A stretch of DNA of 64,000 nucleotides. Origin: Burkholderia sp. Leaf177 (GTDB lineage Bacteria; Pseudomonadota; Gammaproteobacteria; Burkholderiales; Burkholderiaceae). The position numbers and the translations under genes were made by a program. The stretch is taken from the NCBI RefSeq assembly GCF_001424345.1, contig NZ_LMPF01000023.1, positions 529,984 through 593,983 of the forward strand, in the 5' to 3' direction. Below the pieces are notes generated by a model. The model was not told the DNA's origin and did not search any database. It worked only from the letters and a program-made list of their open reading frames with translations. Positions 44,061 to 52,910 of this stretch are shown here, piece after piece; position 1 is the first letter of the stretch; each line of letters starts with the position of its first letter.

Positions 44061-45005
44061 ATGGATAAAGCATTTCGCAGCGTAATGAGCATTGCCGTTG
44101 CTACGGTCGCGCTTTCTATGGGTGTACAAGCCAACGCCAAGGACGCAAAGGATATTTCGGTCGCCGTGGTGCCGAAGGTGGCTGTTCCCTTCTTCGATGA
44201 CTGCAACAAAGGCGCGCAAACATCCGCCGACAAACTGGGCGTCAAGTATCAATGGGTCGTGCCGCAAAACACGCAAGGCTCAACACAGGTCAAGATCATT
44301 GAAGACCTGATTTCGAAGCATGTGGATGGCATTGCCATTTCCGTCAATGAACCCAAGTCTGTCGAGAGCGTGATGAAACGCGCGGAGCAGAGCGGCATCA
44401 AGGTGTTGACGTTCGACTCGGATTCGCCGAAGAGCGGGCGCTCCATGTACATAGGCACGAACAACGAATCAGCCGGCGCGACCATGGCGGACACCATGGG
44501 TAAAGCCCTGAACGGCAATGGCGAGGTGGCGATCATTACGGGCCAACTCGGCGCGGTGAACTTGAACGAGCGCATTGCCGGGATCAAGAAGGGCTTGGCG
44601 AAATATCCCGGCATCAAGATTGTCGAGACGCAGGGAACGGAAGACGATCTTGCAAAAGGGGTCTCGGTTGTGGAGACCACGTTGCGCGCGCATCCGCAGT
44701 TGAAGGGCATCTTTGGCGTGAGTCAGGTCGGTGGACCCGCGGTATCGAAGGTGCTCAACACCAAGGAATTCGGCGCGATGAAAGGCAAGCTCGAAGTTCT
44801 TGCATTCGATGACCTTCCAGACACGCTGAAGGCGCTCAAGGACGGTTCCATTCAAGGGATCATGGTGCAGCGGCCGGTCACCATGGGCTCGCTTGCCGTC
44901 GACAATCTGGTCGCGCAAATCCAGGGTAAAGGCGCAGCGCCCAAGGACATCGATACAGGCGTGACGGTGGTGACCAAAGACAATATTGGCAGCTATACGA
45001 AGTAA
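44061..45005 (+). CDS. Sugar ABC substrate-binding protein (RbsB type)
   Basis: A 314-residue periplasmic protein. The signal peptide ends near VQANA-KD. The type I binding fold begins ISVAVVPKVAVPFFDDCNKGA, with KIIEDLISKHVDGIAISVNEP and AIITGQLGAVNLNERIAGIKKGL. Such proteins bind pentoses, hexoses or polyols; the ligand here is unknown. GGAG precedes the ATG at 44061. Confidence 0.93.
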   Translation: MDKAFRSVMSIAVATVALSMGVQANAKDAKDISVAVVPKVAVPFFDDCNKGAQTSADKLGVKYQWVVPQNTQGSTQVKIIEDLISKHVDGIAISVNEPKSVESVMKRAEQSGIKVLTFDSDSPKSGRSMYIGTNNESAGATMADTMGKALNGNGEVAIITGQLGAVNLNERIAGIKKGLAKYPGIKIVETQGTEDDLAKGVSVVETTLRAHPQLKGIFGVSQVGGPAVSKVLNTKEFGAMKGKLEVLAFDDLPDTLKALKDGSIQGIMVQRPVTMGSLAVDNLVAQIQGKGAAPKDIDTGVTVVTKDNIGSYTK

Positions 45006-45028
45006 ACAACGTTATTCAAGGGAACGTC

Positions 45029-46537
45029 ATGGCAACGCCATTTCTGGAAATGCACGCTATTTCCAAAACCTTCCCCGGCGTGAAGGCGCTCGATGGCGTG
45101 AACCTTCAAATCCGGCAAGGCGAAGTGCTCGCGCTTGCCGGAGAAAACGGGGCGGGCAAGAGCACGTTGATGAAAATTCTGACGGGTATCTACGCGCCTG
45201 ACCCTGGCGGCAAGATCCTGATAGAAGGCCGCGAGATCGAGATACGCGATGGCAACCATGCACGCGCGCTTGGTATCGGCATCATCTATCAGGAGTTGTC
45301 GGTCGTCGAAAACCTGAGCGTGGCGGAGAATCTATTTCTCGCGCGTGAACCAGTTAATCGGCTGGGTTTGCTCGACCGTCCGCGCATGGAACGCGAAGCG
45401 AGGGCCATGCTCGAAACCATCGAACTGGATGTCGATCCTGGAACGCGTGTAAGTGAGTTGAGCGTCGGGCAACAACAGATGGTCGAGATTGCCAAGGCGC
45501 TCGCGCATCAGTCGAAGGTCATCATCATGGATGAACCTACGGCATCGCTCAGCCACCATGAAACGCGCACGTTGCTGCAATTGATCAAGCGGCTGCGCGA
45601 GCGGAATATCGCGGTCGTCTATATCTCGCACAGGCTTGAAGAGATTTTCGAACTGGCCGATCACGTGACGGTTCTGCGCGATGGCCGTACCGTGAATACA
45701 TCGCCTATTGCCGACGTCACGCGCGACTCGCTGGTTCGCATGATGGTCGATCGTGAACTGAGCGACCTGTACCCTGGTTCAGCCAGTTCTCATGCAAGCG
45801 ACGTTCCGGTGCTACAGGTTCGTGATCTGTCGTTACGCGCGGCCAAGGGTGGCGATGCGCGCATCAAAGATATCAACTTCACGTTGCATCGCGGAGAGAT
45901 CCTCGGGGTTGCGGGGTTGGTCGGATCGGGGCGCACGGAAATCATGGAAATGATCTTCGGCATTCGTCCATGCACTGGAACTATCGCGGTCGATGGGAAA
46001 ACCGTGACCATCCGCAATCCGCACGATGCGATAGAACATGGCATCGGCTTTGTGACGGAAGACCGCAAAGCGCAAGGACTCGTGCTTGGAATGAGCGTGC
46101 GCGAAAACTTCAGCCTCACGCATTTGAAGCGCTATTCGCCCTTTCAATTTTTGCAGCGCGCGAAGGAAGAGGAGAGCTGCAAGCAATTCGTGCGAAGCCT
46201 GGGTATCAAGACGCCGGGCACGGAGCAGAAGGTTGTCAATCTGAGTGGCGGCAATCAGCAGAAGATCGTGATCGCCAAATGGGTGGCGCGAAATCCCAAG
46301 GTGCTGATAGTCGATGAACCCACGCGCGGTATCGACATAGGCGCGAAAGCCGAGGTGCATGCGCTGCTCGCGCGGCTGGCTTCGCAAGGTATCGGGATCA
46401 TCGTGATCTCGTCGGATCTGCTCGAGGTGCTTGCCGTCAGCGACAGGATCTTGATCGTGCGTGAAGGTCAGTTGAATGGCGAAATGACGCGCGCCGAGGC
46501 AACTCAAGAACGCGTGATGGCCGCAGCCACCGCATGA
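45029..46537 (+). CDS. Sugar ABC ATPase (RbsA type, two nucleotide domains)
   Basis: A 502-residue double ATPase. The first half has Walker A GENGAGKSTLMK, signature LSVGQQQMVEIAKAL and Walker B VIIMDEPTASLS. The second half has a degenerate P-loop (GLVGSGRTEIMEM) but an intact signature LSGGNQQKIVIAKWV and LIVDEPTRGIDIG, the normal asymmetry of this family. Confidence 0.95.
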   Translation: MATPFLEMHAISKTFPGVKALDGVNLQIRQGEVLALAGENGAGKSTLMKILTGIYAPDPGGKILIEGREIEIRDGNHARALGIGIIYQELSVVENLSVAENLFLAREPVNRLGLLDRPRMEREARAMLETIELDVDPGTRVSELSVGQQQMVEIAKALAHQSKVIIMDEPTASLSHHETRTLLQLIKRLRERNIAVVYISHRLEEIFELADHVTVLRDGRTVNTSPIADVTRDSLVRMMVDRELSDLYPGSASSHASDVPVLQVRDLSLRAAKGGDARIKDINFTLHRGEILGVAGLVGSGRTEIMEMIFGIRPCTGTIAVDGKTVTIRNPHDAIEHGIGFVTEDRKAQGLVLGMSVRENFSLTHLKRYSPFQFLQRAKEEESCKQFVRSLGIKTPGTEQKVVNLSGGNQQKIVIAKWVARNPKVLIVDEPTRGIDIGAKAEVHALLARLASQGIGIIVISSDLLEVLAVSDRILIVREGQLNGEMTRAEATQERVMAAATA

Positions 46538-46565
46538 ATTTTTCTAACGAACCCAACCAAAAGCC

Positions 46566-47222
46566 ATGACGACAATTGCTGTGATTCACACCGGACCCGT
46601 AACCGTTTTACCCATCAAGGAACAGCTCAATGAATTGATTGCGGACGCGCGCGTCATCAACATCATGGACGACAGCTTGCTCAACGACGTCCGCGCGGCC
46701 GGGCATCTGACGCCGGAAGTCGCGAGCCGCATTTACAGCTATATGTCGAATGCGCAGGCAATGGGTGCGGACATCATTCTTAACGCATGTTCTTCGGTAG
46801 GCGAGGCATCGGATTCGCTTAAAGGTTTTATCCGCACGCCGATCGTCAAGATCGACGAATCGATGGCCGAGGAAGCAAGCGCGATCGGCCAGCGTATCGG
46901 CGTGGTGGCGACGGTCTCTACGACACTGGACCCTACCGTTCGCCTGATCCGCCGGAAGGCAGTGGAACTGGGCCGAACCGTTGAAGTGACCGAGCGGATC
47001 GCGGAAGGCGCGTTCGAGGCCTTGCTGGCAGGAGATGGCGCGCGCCACGACGAGATCCTCAAACAGGCGATCGTCGCGCTCGCCGATGAAGTCGACGTCG
47101 TGGTGCTTGCGCAGGTGTCCATGGCGCGCCTGGTGCCTTCGCTTGGAACCTTGCGCGTGCCAGTCCTGTCCAGTCCGCGCAGCGGCGTGGAGGCGGTTAA
47201 ACGCGCGCTAGCGGCGCTTTGA
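46566..47222 (+). CDS. Asp/Glu racemase superfamily protein lacking the second catalytic Cys
   Basis: A 218-residue protein of the Asp/Glu/hydantoin racemase superfamily. IAVIHTGPVTVLPIKE opens the fold and C75 in LNACSSVGEA is the first catalytic cysteine. The second would be near residue 183, but the segment reads VVVLAQVSMARL without Cys. It is therefore unlikely to be a two-base racemase and may be a decarboxylase or isomerase of the superfamily (arylmalonate decarboxylase, for example, uses one Cys). It is the last gene of the sugar ABC operon. Its 3' end overlaps the convergent regulator gene by 26 bp. Confidence 0.82.
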   Translation: MTTIAVIHTGPVTVLPIKEQLNELIADARVINIMDDSLLNDVRAAGHLTPEVASRIYSYMSNAQAMGADIILNACSSVGEASDSLKGFIRTPIVKIDESMAEEASAIGQRIGVVATVSTTLDPTVRLIRRKAVELGRTVEVTERIAEGAFEALLAGDGARHDEILKQAIVALADEVDVVVLAQVSMARLVPSLGTLRVPVLSSPRSGVEAVKRALAAL

Positions 47223-47982
47223 CGTATTGCACGCTGAACGGTGACGGCGGCGTTGCGAATGCCGCCGGCATGACGCGCGGCGCGGCCGGCGCCTTGTGCG
47301 GCAAATAACGCTCGACGAAAGTCGGCGTCAGCACGATCTTGCGTTCATGCATGGCAGTCAATCCTTCGGCTTTCAGGTCGTTGAAATGCCGGTTGACCGA
47401 CTCGCGCGACGTGCCAATGAATTCGGCCAGCTTGTCCTGCGGAATCGACAAGTCGATAAGCACCGAGTCGCCCGCGTCCGCGTAATCGAATTCAACGCCA
47501 ATCTGGTTAGCGAACATCACCAGGATGTTGGTGAGGCGCTTGCGGACATCGTGCAAGGAAAGGTTTTCTATAAGCTGCTGCGCTTCTTGCCATCGGCGAT
47601 AGTGACTTTCCAAAACGAACTGATTGATGACGTCGTAGCGTGCAAGCAATTGCTTGAAATCTGCCTTGCGAATGTAGCAAACCATGCTGGGTGCAAGCGT
47701 CTGCGCATGGTGCGAGTAGTTAGCTTCGTTCAGCACGTCGCCGTCGCCGAACAACATACCCGCCTTGATGAACGACAGAGTAATTTCCTGTCCGTCTTCG
47801 GTTAGCCGAAATAGCCGCACGCTACCGCTCTTCAGCAAATAAACATGATTGCTCGAATCTTCCGGCCGATAAATGGTGGTGTTTTTTCGTACGGTACGGT
47901 GCTCGCTGAACGCAGGCATGACCTCATCGAGACAATGACGTTCAATGAGTGAAAGCAGTTCGCTTTTTCCGACAAACCACAT
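47197..47982 (-). CDS. Crp/Fnr-family regulator with CRP-type recognition helix
   Basis: A 261-residue regulator. The cyclic-nucleotide-binding fold covers residues about 10-130 (IYRPEDSSNHVYLLKSGSVRL, then LFGDGDVL); it lacks the FNR cysteine cluster. The HTH is DKLAEFIGTSRESVNRHFNDL: R-E-x-x-x-R in the recognition helix equals the Arg, Glu and Arg with which E. coli CRP reads TGTGA. AAGGAG precedes the ATG at 47982. It converges on and overlaps the racemase-like gene. Two TGTGA-N6-TCATA sites in the promoter region of that operon suggest it controls the module; effector unknown. Confidence 0.9.
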   Translation of the reverse strand: MWFVGKSELLSLIERHCLDEVMPAFSEHRTVRKNTTIYRPEDSSNHVYLLKSGSVRLFRLTEDGQEITLSFIKAGMLFGDGDVLNEANYSHHAQTLAPSMVCYIRKADFKQLLARYDVINQFVLESHYRRWQEAQQLIENLSLHDVRKRLTNILVMFANQIGVEFDYADAGDSVLIDLSIPQDKLAEFIGTSRESVNRHFNDLKAEGLTAMHERKIVLTPTFVERYLPHKAPAAPRVMPAAFATPPSPFSVQYVKAPLARV

Positions 47983-48129
47983 TGGGTGTCTCCTTGTACT
48001 TTGCCTCGAAAACCGTGGACGGTCATGAGGTGTTTGAATGCACGCGGTTGCTGTCATTTTTTCGACTCATCAAGTCTACACACGGCTCGCGATCCTTGCG
48101 CGCAAGGGATATCCCGCGCGCCCGCAAGC

Positions 48130-49224
48130 TCAGGCTGTCTGCGGCGCATTCGTTTCATGCGACGCAAGCAGGGCACAGACGGCATCGGTGACTTGTCGTG
48201 TCGTGGCCTTGCCGCCCAGGTCACCGGTATGTAAGGAAGGGTCCGCCATCACGCGCTCGATCGCGGTCATCACCTTGCGGGCTGCTTCCATTTCGCCGAG
48301 GTGCTCGAGCATCATCACGACAGACCAGAAGGTGCCAATCGGGTTCGCGAGCCCCATTCCCATGATGTCGAACGCCGAACCGTGGATGGGTTCGAACATC
48401 GACGGATAGCGGCGTTCCGGATCGAGGTTGGCCGTTGGCGCAATGCCGAGACTACCGGCAAGCGCCGCGGCGAGATCGCTCAGGATATCGGCATGAAGAT
48501 TGGTCGCCACGATAGTGTCGAGCGTCGCGGGGCGGTTCACCATGCGCGCGGTGGCGGCATCGACGAGTTCCTTGTCCCAGGTAACGTCAGGGAATTCCTT
48601 CGAGATCTGCAGCGCGATCTCGTCCCACATCACCATGGCGTGACGCTGCGCATTGCTTTTAGTAACGACGGTCAACAGCTTGCGGGGACGCGACGCAGCT
48701 AGGCGAAATGCGAAGCGAAGAATCCGCTCGACACCGGCACGCGTCATCATGGAAACGTCGGTGGCAACTTCTATTGGATGCCCTTGATGCGCGCGTCCGC
48801 CAATGCCCGCATATTCGCCCTCGGAATTTTCCCTGACGATCACCCAGTCGAGATCATCCCGGCCGCATCGCTTAAGCGGTGCATCGACGCCCGTAAGAAT
48901 GCGCGTTGGGCGCACGTTCGCGTATTGATCGAAACCCTGGCAGATCTTTAGACGAAGACCCCAGAGCGTGACATGGTCGGGTATGTCCGGATCTCCGGCC
49001 GAGCCGAAAAGAATGGCGTCTTTATCGCGTAGTGCATCGAGGCCGTCGTCCGGCATCATCAGACCATTCGCGCGATAGTAATCTCCGCCCCATTCAAAAT
49101 TTTCGAACTCGAATCCGAACGCGCTTGTATGCAACGCAAGCGCCTCTAGCACTTCCTGCCCGGCGGGGACCACTTCCTTGCCAATTCCATCTCCCGGAAT
49201 GGTTGCGATGCGGTAATTCTTCAT
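48130..49224 (-). CDS. Tartrate/D-malate dehydrogenase (isopropylmalate dehydrogenase family)
   Basis: A 364-residue NAD-dependent beta-decarboxylating dehydrogenase: YRIATIPGDGIGKEVVPAG at the start, LRLKICQGFDQYANVRP with the substrate arginine, VIVRENSEGEYAGIGG, the Lys in VTKSNA, Asp ligands in NLHADILSDL, and MFEPIHGSAFDIMG. These are features of the TtuC/DmlA branch rather than LeuB or Icd. It oxidises tartrate and/or D-malate. A LysR gene lies divergent, as is usual for dmlA/dmlR and ttu systems. Confidence 0.9.
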   Translation of the reverse strand: MKNYRIATIPGDGIGKEVVPAGQEVLEALALHTSAFGFEFENFEWGGDYYRANGLMMPDDGLDALRDKDAILFGSAGDPDIPDHVTLWGLRLKICQGFDQYANVRPTRILTGVDAPLKRCGRDDLDWVIVRENSEGEYAGIGGRAHQGHPIEVATDVSMMTRAGVERILRFAFRLAASRPRKLLTVVTKSNAQRHAMVMWDEIALQISKEFPDVTWDKELVDAATARMVNRPATLDTIVATNLHADILSDLAAALAGSLGIAPTANLDPERRYPSMFEPIHGSAFDIMGMGLANPIGTFWSVVMMLEHLGEMEAARKVMTAIERVMADPSLHTGDLGGKATTRQVTDAVCALLASHETNAPQTA

Positions 49225-49303
49225 AGTCGTCTCTTGGCGGATTGAACGTCTGCTGCATCCTAAGGCGCAATAGCGCCCGTTAAACGCTGCTAAACTTAAA
49301 TCG

Positions 49304-49324
49304 TTCTTAACCTGGAGTTAAGAA
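49304..49324. promoter_or_regulatory. Inverted repeat, LysR-type operator candidate
   Basis: TTCTTAAC, five bases, then GTTAAGAA: perfect 8-bp arms between the divergent dehydrogenase and LysR genes, 36 bp before the LysR start. The size fits a LysR recognition site. Confidence 0.75.
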
Positions 49325-49359
49325 TCAGGTTTTGCTTGTAGCCACTTAGCGCCAATAAG

Positions 49360-50274
49360 ATGACCTCTCCAATCCAGGCAGAAGACTTGAGCTTCTTTTC
49401 AATACTCGCCGGCAGTGGCAGCCTTACAGCCGCCGCTCGCGAGTTGGGATTAAGTACCGCAGCAGTCAGCAAGCATCTCGCGCAAATGGAGGCGCGGGCA
49501 GGTGTCGCTCTGGTAAGCAGAACCACTAGACGAATGAGCCTGACGCCCGAAGGCGAGATTTACGTGGCGCGCGCGCGGCGCATCTTGATGGAAATGGATG
49601 AGCTCGCGCAATTGCTAGGCGGCGCGTCCGCTGCGCCAACGGGTCTGTTGCGCGTCAATGCAACGCTTGGTTTTGGCAGAAGCCACATCGCACCGGCAAT
49701 TTCGCGCTTCGTGCGGATCTATCCAGAAGTCGATGTTCAATTGCAATTGTCGGTCGATCCGCCGCCGCTTAGCGAGAATGCTTTCGACGTTTGTGTGCGC
49801 TTCGGCGAGCCGCCTGACGCGCGCGTCATTGCGCGGCAAATTGCGCCCAACCGGCGCTTGCTCTGCGCTGCTCCAGTCTATTTTTCCGATCGTCCGCTTC
49901 CGCAAACGCCCGATGACTTGGCGCAGCACAATTGCATCGGCATACGTCAGGGCGACGACGGCTACGGCATCTGGCGGCTGATAAGCGGCCACGGTGCCGC
50001 GGAGAAAACGGATAGCGTCCGCGTTCGAGGCAACCTGACCACGAACGATGGCGAGATCGCCGTGAAATGGGCGCTCGAGGGGCACGGCATCCTGCTGCGC
50101 GCGGAGTGGGATATAACAGAGTATTTGCGCGATGGCAGGCTTCTTCACGTGCTGCCGGAATATCGCACGCCGGGCGCCGATATCTATGCGGTCATTCCGC
50201 AGCACTTGCAGACCACAGCGCGCGTCAAGGCGTTTATCGACTTCCTGATACTTGCCCTGCGCGACAATGCTTAA
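49360..50274 (+). CDS. LysR-family regulator (DmlR-like)
   Basis: A 304-residue LysR protein. The HTH is FSILAGSGSLTAAARELGLSTAAVSKHLAQMEARAG, followed by RTTRRMSLTPEG. The effector domain has the DVCVRFGEPPDARVIARQIAPNRRLLCAAP blocks of the large CrgA/DmlR subgroup. Probably controls the divergent dehydrogenase through the inverted repeat between them. Its stop overlaps the convergent AraC gene by four bases. Confidence 0.92.
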   Translation: MTSPIQAEDLSFFSILAGSGSLTAAARELGLSTAAVSKHLAQMEARAGVALVSRTTRRMSLTPEGEIYVARARRILMEMDELAQLLGGASAAPTGLLRVNATLGFGRSHIAPAISRFVRIYPEVDVQLQLSVDPPPLSENAFDVCVRFGEPPDARVIARQIAPNRRLLCAAPVYFSDRPLPQTPDDLAQHNCIGIRQGDDGYGIWRLISGHGAAEKTDSVRVRGNLTTNDGEIAVKWALEGHGILLRAEWDITEYLRDGRLLHVLPEYRTPGADIYAVIPQHLQTTARVKAFIDFLILALRDNA

Positions 50275-51125
50275 ACGAGCGGCAAGCAAATCTCGGTGAG
50301 TAAATCGGCTGGGGCCGTCTCTTTCGGATTGTTCAGGTACGCTTCGAAGGCGGGTGCGTCGGCGGCTTCACGTCCAGATTGCGTCAACCACGCTCCATAG
50401 AGCCATTCATACGCCGCGCGCATGTCGCTGTAAGGTCCTTTGTGACGCAGCACGGCGTATTGGCCGCCGCGTACGTGCGTTAAGCTGACGGGTGGAGCAA
50501 CGTCTATATCGCGCGGCAATACCACACCGGCTTTCGACCTTAATTCGGATTCCGGAACAATTCCCGGGTCATCGTAATAGATCCCTATCATGCGAATTTC
50601 CGGCGAGAGCAATTCGCGGCTTGCGAGCCAGCCGATCAGCGAATCGAACGCCTTGCCAATCTGCATATAGGGTCCTGAGTGATCGATAGAAACCACGGTC
50701 ATTGCCGGAATGTCGCGAATGGTCACTTCATGTGAGGTCATTTGATTGTCTCCTGTCATGGCTGTCCGAAAGCGAATATGGTGGCCTTCGTTTCTATACT
50801 GTGCCGGCGGCATGCCGAACGCCGATCTGAACGTGCGTGAAAACGATTGCAAACTGCTATAACCCGAGCGCGCCGCAATCTCGGCAATGGGCATGTCGCC
50901 ATTCGCAAGGAACCCGGCAGCCCGGTGCAACCGCAAACGGCGCACGGTGGCGGCTACGGTTTCGCCGTACATCGCTTGATAAATGCGGTGCCAGTGATAC
51001 GGCGACAAACAGGCAATGTCAGCCAGCCGGCCGATGTCGAGCGGTTCGTCGAGGTGATCGTGGATATGGTCGAGAACGCGGTTGAGCCGTGTTTCGTAAC
51101 GTGCCCGGTTGAGAAGGTCATTCAT
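50271..51125 (-). CDS. AraC-family regulator with GyrI-like effector domain
   Basis: A 284-residue protein. The N-terminal AraC double HTH (residues 1-110; LADIACLSPYHWHRIYQAMYGETV and IAEIAARSGYSSLQSFSRTFRSAFG) is followed by a GyrI/SoxS-effector-like domain from about residue 130 (VTIRDIPAMTVVSIDHSGPY, IGIYYDDPG, GGQYAVLRHKGPY). This order resembles Rob-like and SbmC-like multidrug-responsive regulators. No efflux gene is adjacent. Lone gene. Confidence 0.92.
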   Translation of the reverse strand: MNDLLNRARYETRLNRVLDHIHDHLDEPLDIGRLADIACLSPYHWHRIYQAMYGETVAATVRRLRLHRAAGFLANGDMPIAEIAARSGYSSLQSFSRTFRSAFGMPPAQYRNEGHHIRFRTAMTGDNQMTSHEVTIRDIPAMTVVSIDHSGPYMQIGKAFDSLIGWLASRELLSPEIRMIGIYYDDPGIVPESELRSKAGVVLPRDIDVAPPVSLTHVRGGQYAVLRHKGPYSDMRAAYEWLYGAWLTQSGREAADAPAFEAYLNNPKETAPADLLTEICLPLV

Positions 51126-51265
51126 GACTATCGATAAAATCCGGAAGCCGAATGCCGATCAAAGTATCACAGTCCGCTTTACCAAATCCTGCGGATTTGA
51201 CCAAACAATCAGGATGCGTGCCGGTTCAGAAACTGCCGTCGATAATCGTGGACTCAATCATGAAT

Positions 51266-51550
51266 CTATTCATCCATCTCGTTCACGCAGCCGATCAATC
51301 GCGCGGGATCGGTCAGGCAATCCTCGATGGTTCCTTCGTCCTCGAACAGCATACGCAGCACACATGCTTCATCTTCCGTAAGGCCGGAATTCTCGAGTTC
51401 ACCATCGCGGACGATGGTGTCGCAGTCGTCGAGCGTCAACTCGGCGATCACCGCCGAGGAAAGGGCAACGGGCCACTTCTCGCTGAACGCGACGGTGATC
51501 ACTTTGCGTGCTTCGTCGTAGGCCCTGATCTCGACGCTGATGTAGGACAT
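51266..51550 (-). CDS. Small acidic protein of unknown function
   Basis: A 94-residue acidic protein with three cysteines and clusters of Asp/Glu in its C-terminal half (LTEDEACVLRMLFEDEGTI). GGAGAG lies about 12 bases before the ATG at 51550. No signal peptide or motif. No family recognised. It stands alone between the AraC gene and kynB. Confidence 0.6.
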   Translation of the reverse strand: MSYISVEIRAYDEARKVITVAFSEKWPVALSSAVIAELTLDDCDTIVRDGELENSGLTEDEACVLRMLFEDEGTIEDCLTDPARLIGCVNEMDE

Positions 51551-51799
51551 GATGTCGAACTCTCCAGTGAGACGGCCGCGAATGAATCGAGTGTAGCAAT
51601 ACAAAGCGCATGTAGTAAACCGCACGAATCAATGCACCAGAGCAAGGCATCGAGTCGCATGAATTCGCACTAAGATGAGGCGCGTTTTTTGAGCATTAAT
51701 TCGTAAGCTTGTTGGGCTTGAACCGCTTTTATTCGACTAAGTATCCATCTCGCCTGGCGCTTTGCAAACAATCACCAAGGGCTTTCTCGTAAAATTGGC

Positions 51800-52462
51800 A
51801 TGAACTCAACGGATAAAATCATGCCGCAAACGCTCTTCGACATCAGCGCTCCCATTGGTCCAGATACGCCAGTCTGGCCCGGCGATACCCCCGTCACGCT
51901 CGAACGAGTCTGGACGATGGAAGCGGGTTCGCCGGTCAATGTCGGACGCATGACGCTTTCGCCGCACACCGCAACACACGCCGACGCGCCGTTGCATTAT
52001 GACCAGCACGGCGACGCCATTGGCGCAGTCGCGCTGGACGTGTACATAGGGGAGTGTGTGGTCCTTGCGGTCGAGCCAAAGACTTCGCATATCAGCATTG
52101 AAGAGATCGAATCTGCGTTGCTCAATGCAAGCTTGCAACTTTCCCCGCGCGTGCTGATCCGGACTTACGCAAAGGCGCCAATTGCCAAATGGGACAATGA
52201 GTTCGCGGCAATCTCAGCCGATGCAATCGACTGGCTCGCTGAGCGCGGCGTGAGGCTCATAGGAGTCGATACACCTTCGCTCGATCCGCAAGAGTCGAAG
52301 ACAATGGACGCGCACCATCGCGTCCGTGCGCACAAGATGGCGATTCTCGAAGGCCTGATACTCGATGACGTTCCCAATGGAACCTACGAGTTGATCGCGT
52401 TGCCTTTGAAGTTGACCACGCTCGATGCAAGTCCGGTGAGGGCGATCTTGCGAACGTATTGA
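51800..52462 (+). CDS. kynB: Kynurenine formamidase (cyclase family)
   Basis: A 220-residue metal-dependent hydrolase. The cyclase-family motif HTATHADAPLHY provides metal ligands, and LFDISAPIGPDTPVWPGDTP opens the protein as in bacterial KynB. KynB hydrolyses N-formylkynurenine to kynurenine in tryptophan breakdown. kynA and kynU, often in the same operon, are absent here. The first ATG at 51800 and one seven codons later are both possible. Confidence 0.9.
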   Translation: MNSTDKIMPQTLFDISAPIGPDTPVWPGDTPVTLERVWTMEAGSPVNVGRMTLSPHTATHADAPLHYDQHGDAIGAVALDVYIGECVVLAVEPKTSHISIEEIESALLNASLQLSPRVLIRTYAKAPIAKWDNEFAAISADAIDWLAERGVRLIGVDTPSLDPQESKTMDAHHRVRAHKMAILEGLILDDVPNGTYELIALPLKLTTLDASPVRAILRTY

Positions 52463-52534
52463 TGCACGGGATATGCGTTCACAAGAACGGGATTATCATT
52501 CAACGCGTTCCTTGATCACATTGGAGAAGATTGG

Positions 52535-52843
52535 ATGATTCATGTCATTGCCACTATCACTGCAAACCCGGGCAAGCGTGCCGACGTGCTCGCGTTGTTC
52601 AGCAAGAACCAGCCGGCAGTCCTGGCGGAACAGGGATGTATAAGCTACGAGGCTGTGATCGATGTACCCGGGGCCGGTGCGATCCAGACGCCGCTTGGAG
52701 ACGACACGTTCTTAGTCATTGAACGCTGGGAAAGCGTTGATGCGTTAAAGGCGCATGCAGCGTCCGCCCATATGGCGGAATACGGCCGTAATACCGCACC
52801 GCTCCTAGCTAAACGTGTGATCAATGTGCTTCAGGTTGCCTAA
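52535..52843 (+). CDS. ABM-domain monooxygenase-like protein (YgiN-like)
   Basis: A 102-residue protein with the antibiotic biosynthesis monooxygenase fold: VIATITANPGKRADVLALF, EQGCISYEAVID and FLVIERWESVDALKAHAAS. Family members act on quinones or are of unknown role. GGAG lies about 8 bases before the ATG. It follows kynB by 72 bp and may be co-transcribed. Confidence 0.9.
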   Translation: MIHVIATITANPGKRADVLALFSKNQPAVLAEQGCISYEAVIDVPGAGAIQTPLGDDTFLVIERWESVDALKAHAASAHMAEYGRNTAPLLAKRVINVLQVA

Positions 52844-52857
52844 CGGAAGGGCTAATT

Positions 52858-52890
52858 CTCCGATCGATTCGTGAAGCTTATCGATCGGAG
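52858..52890. terminator. Hairpin between convergent genes
   Basis: A perfect 10-bp stem (CTCCGATCGA and its complement) with a 13-base loop in the 67-bp gap between the ABM gene and the convergent GST gene. It has no strong T-run; a role as bidirectional terminator is inferred from position. Confidence 0.6.
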
Positions 52891-52910
52891 GGAAACCTGA
52901 CGCAGCCGAA

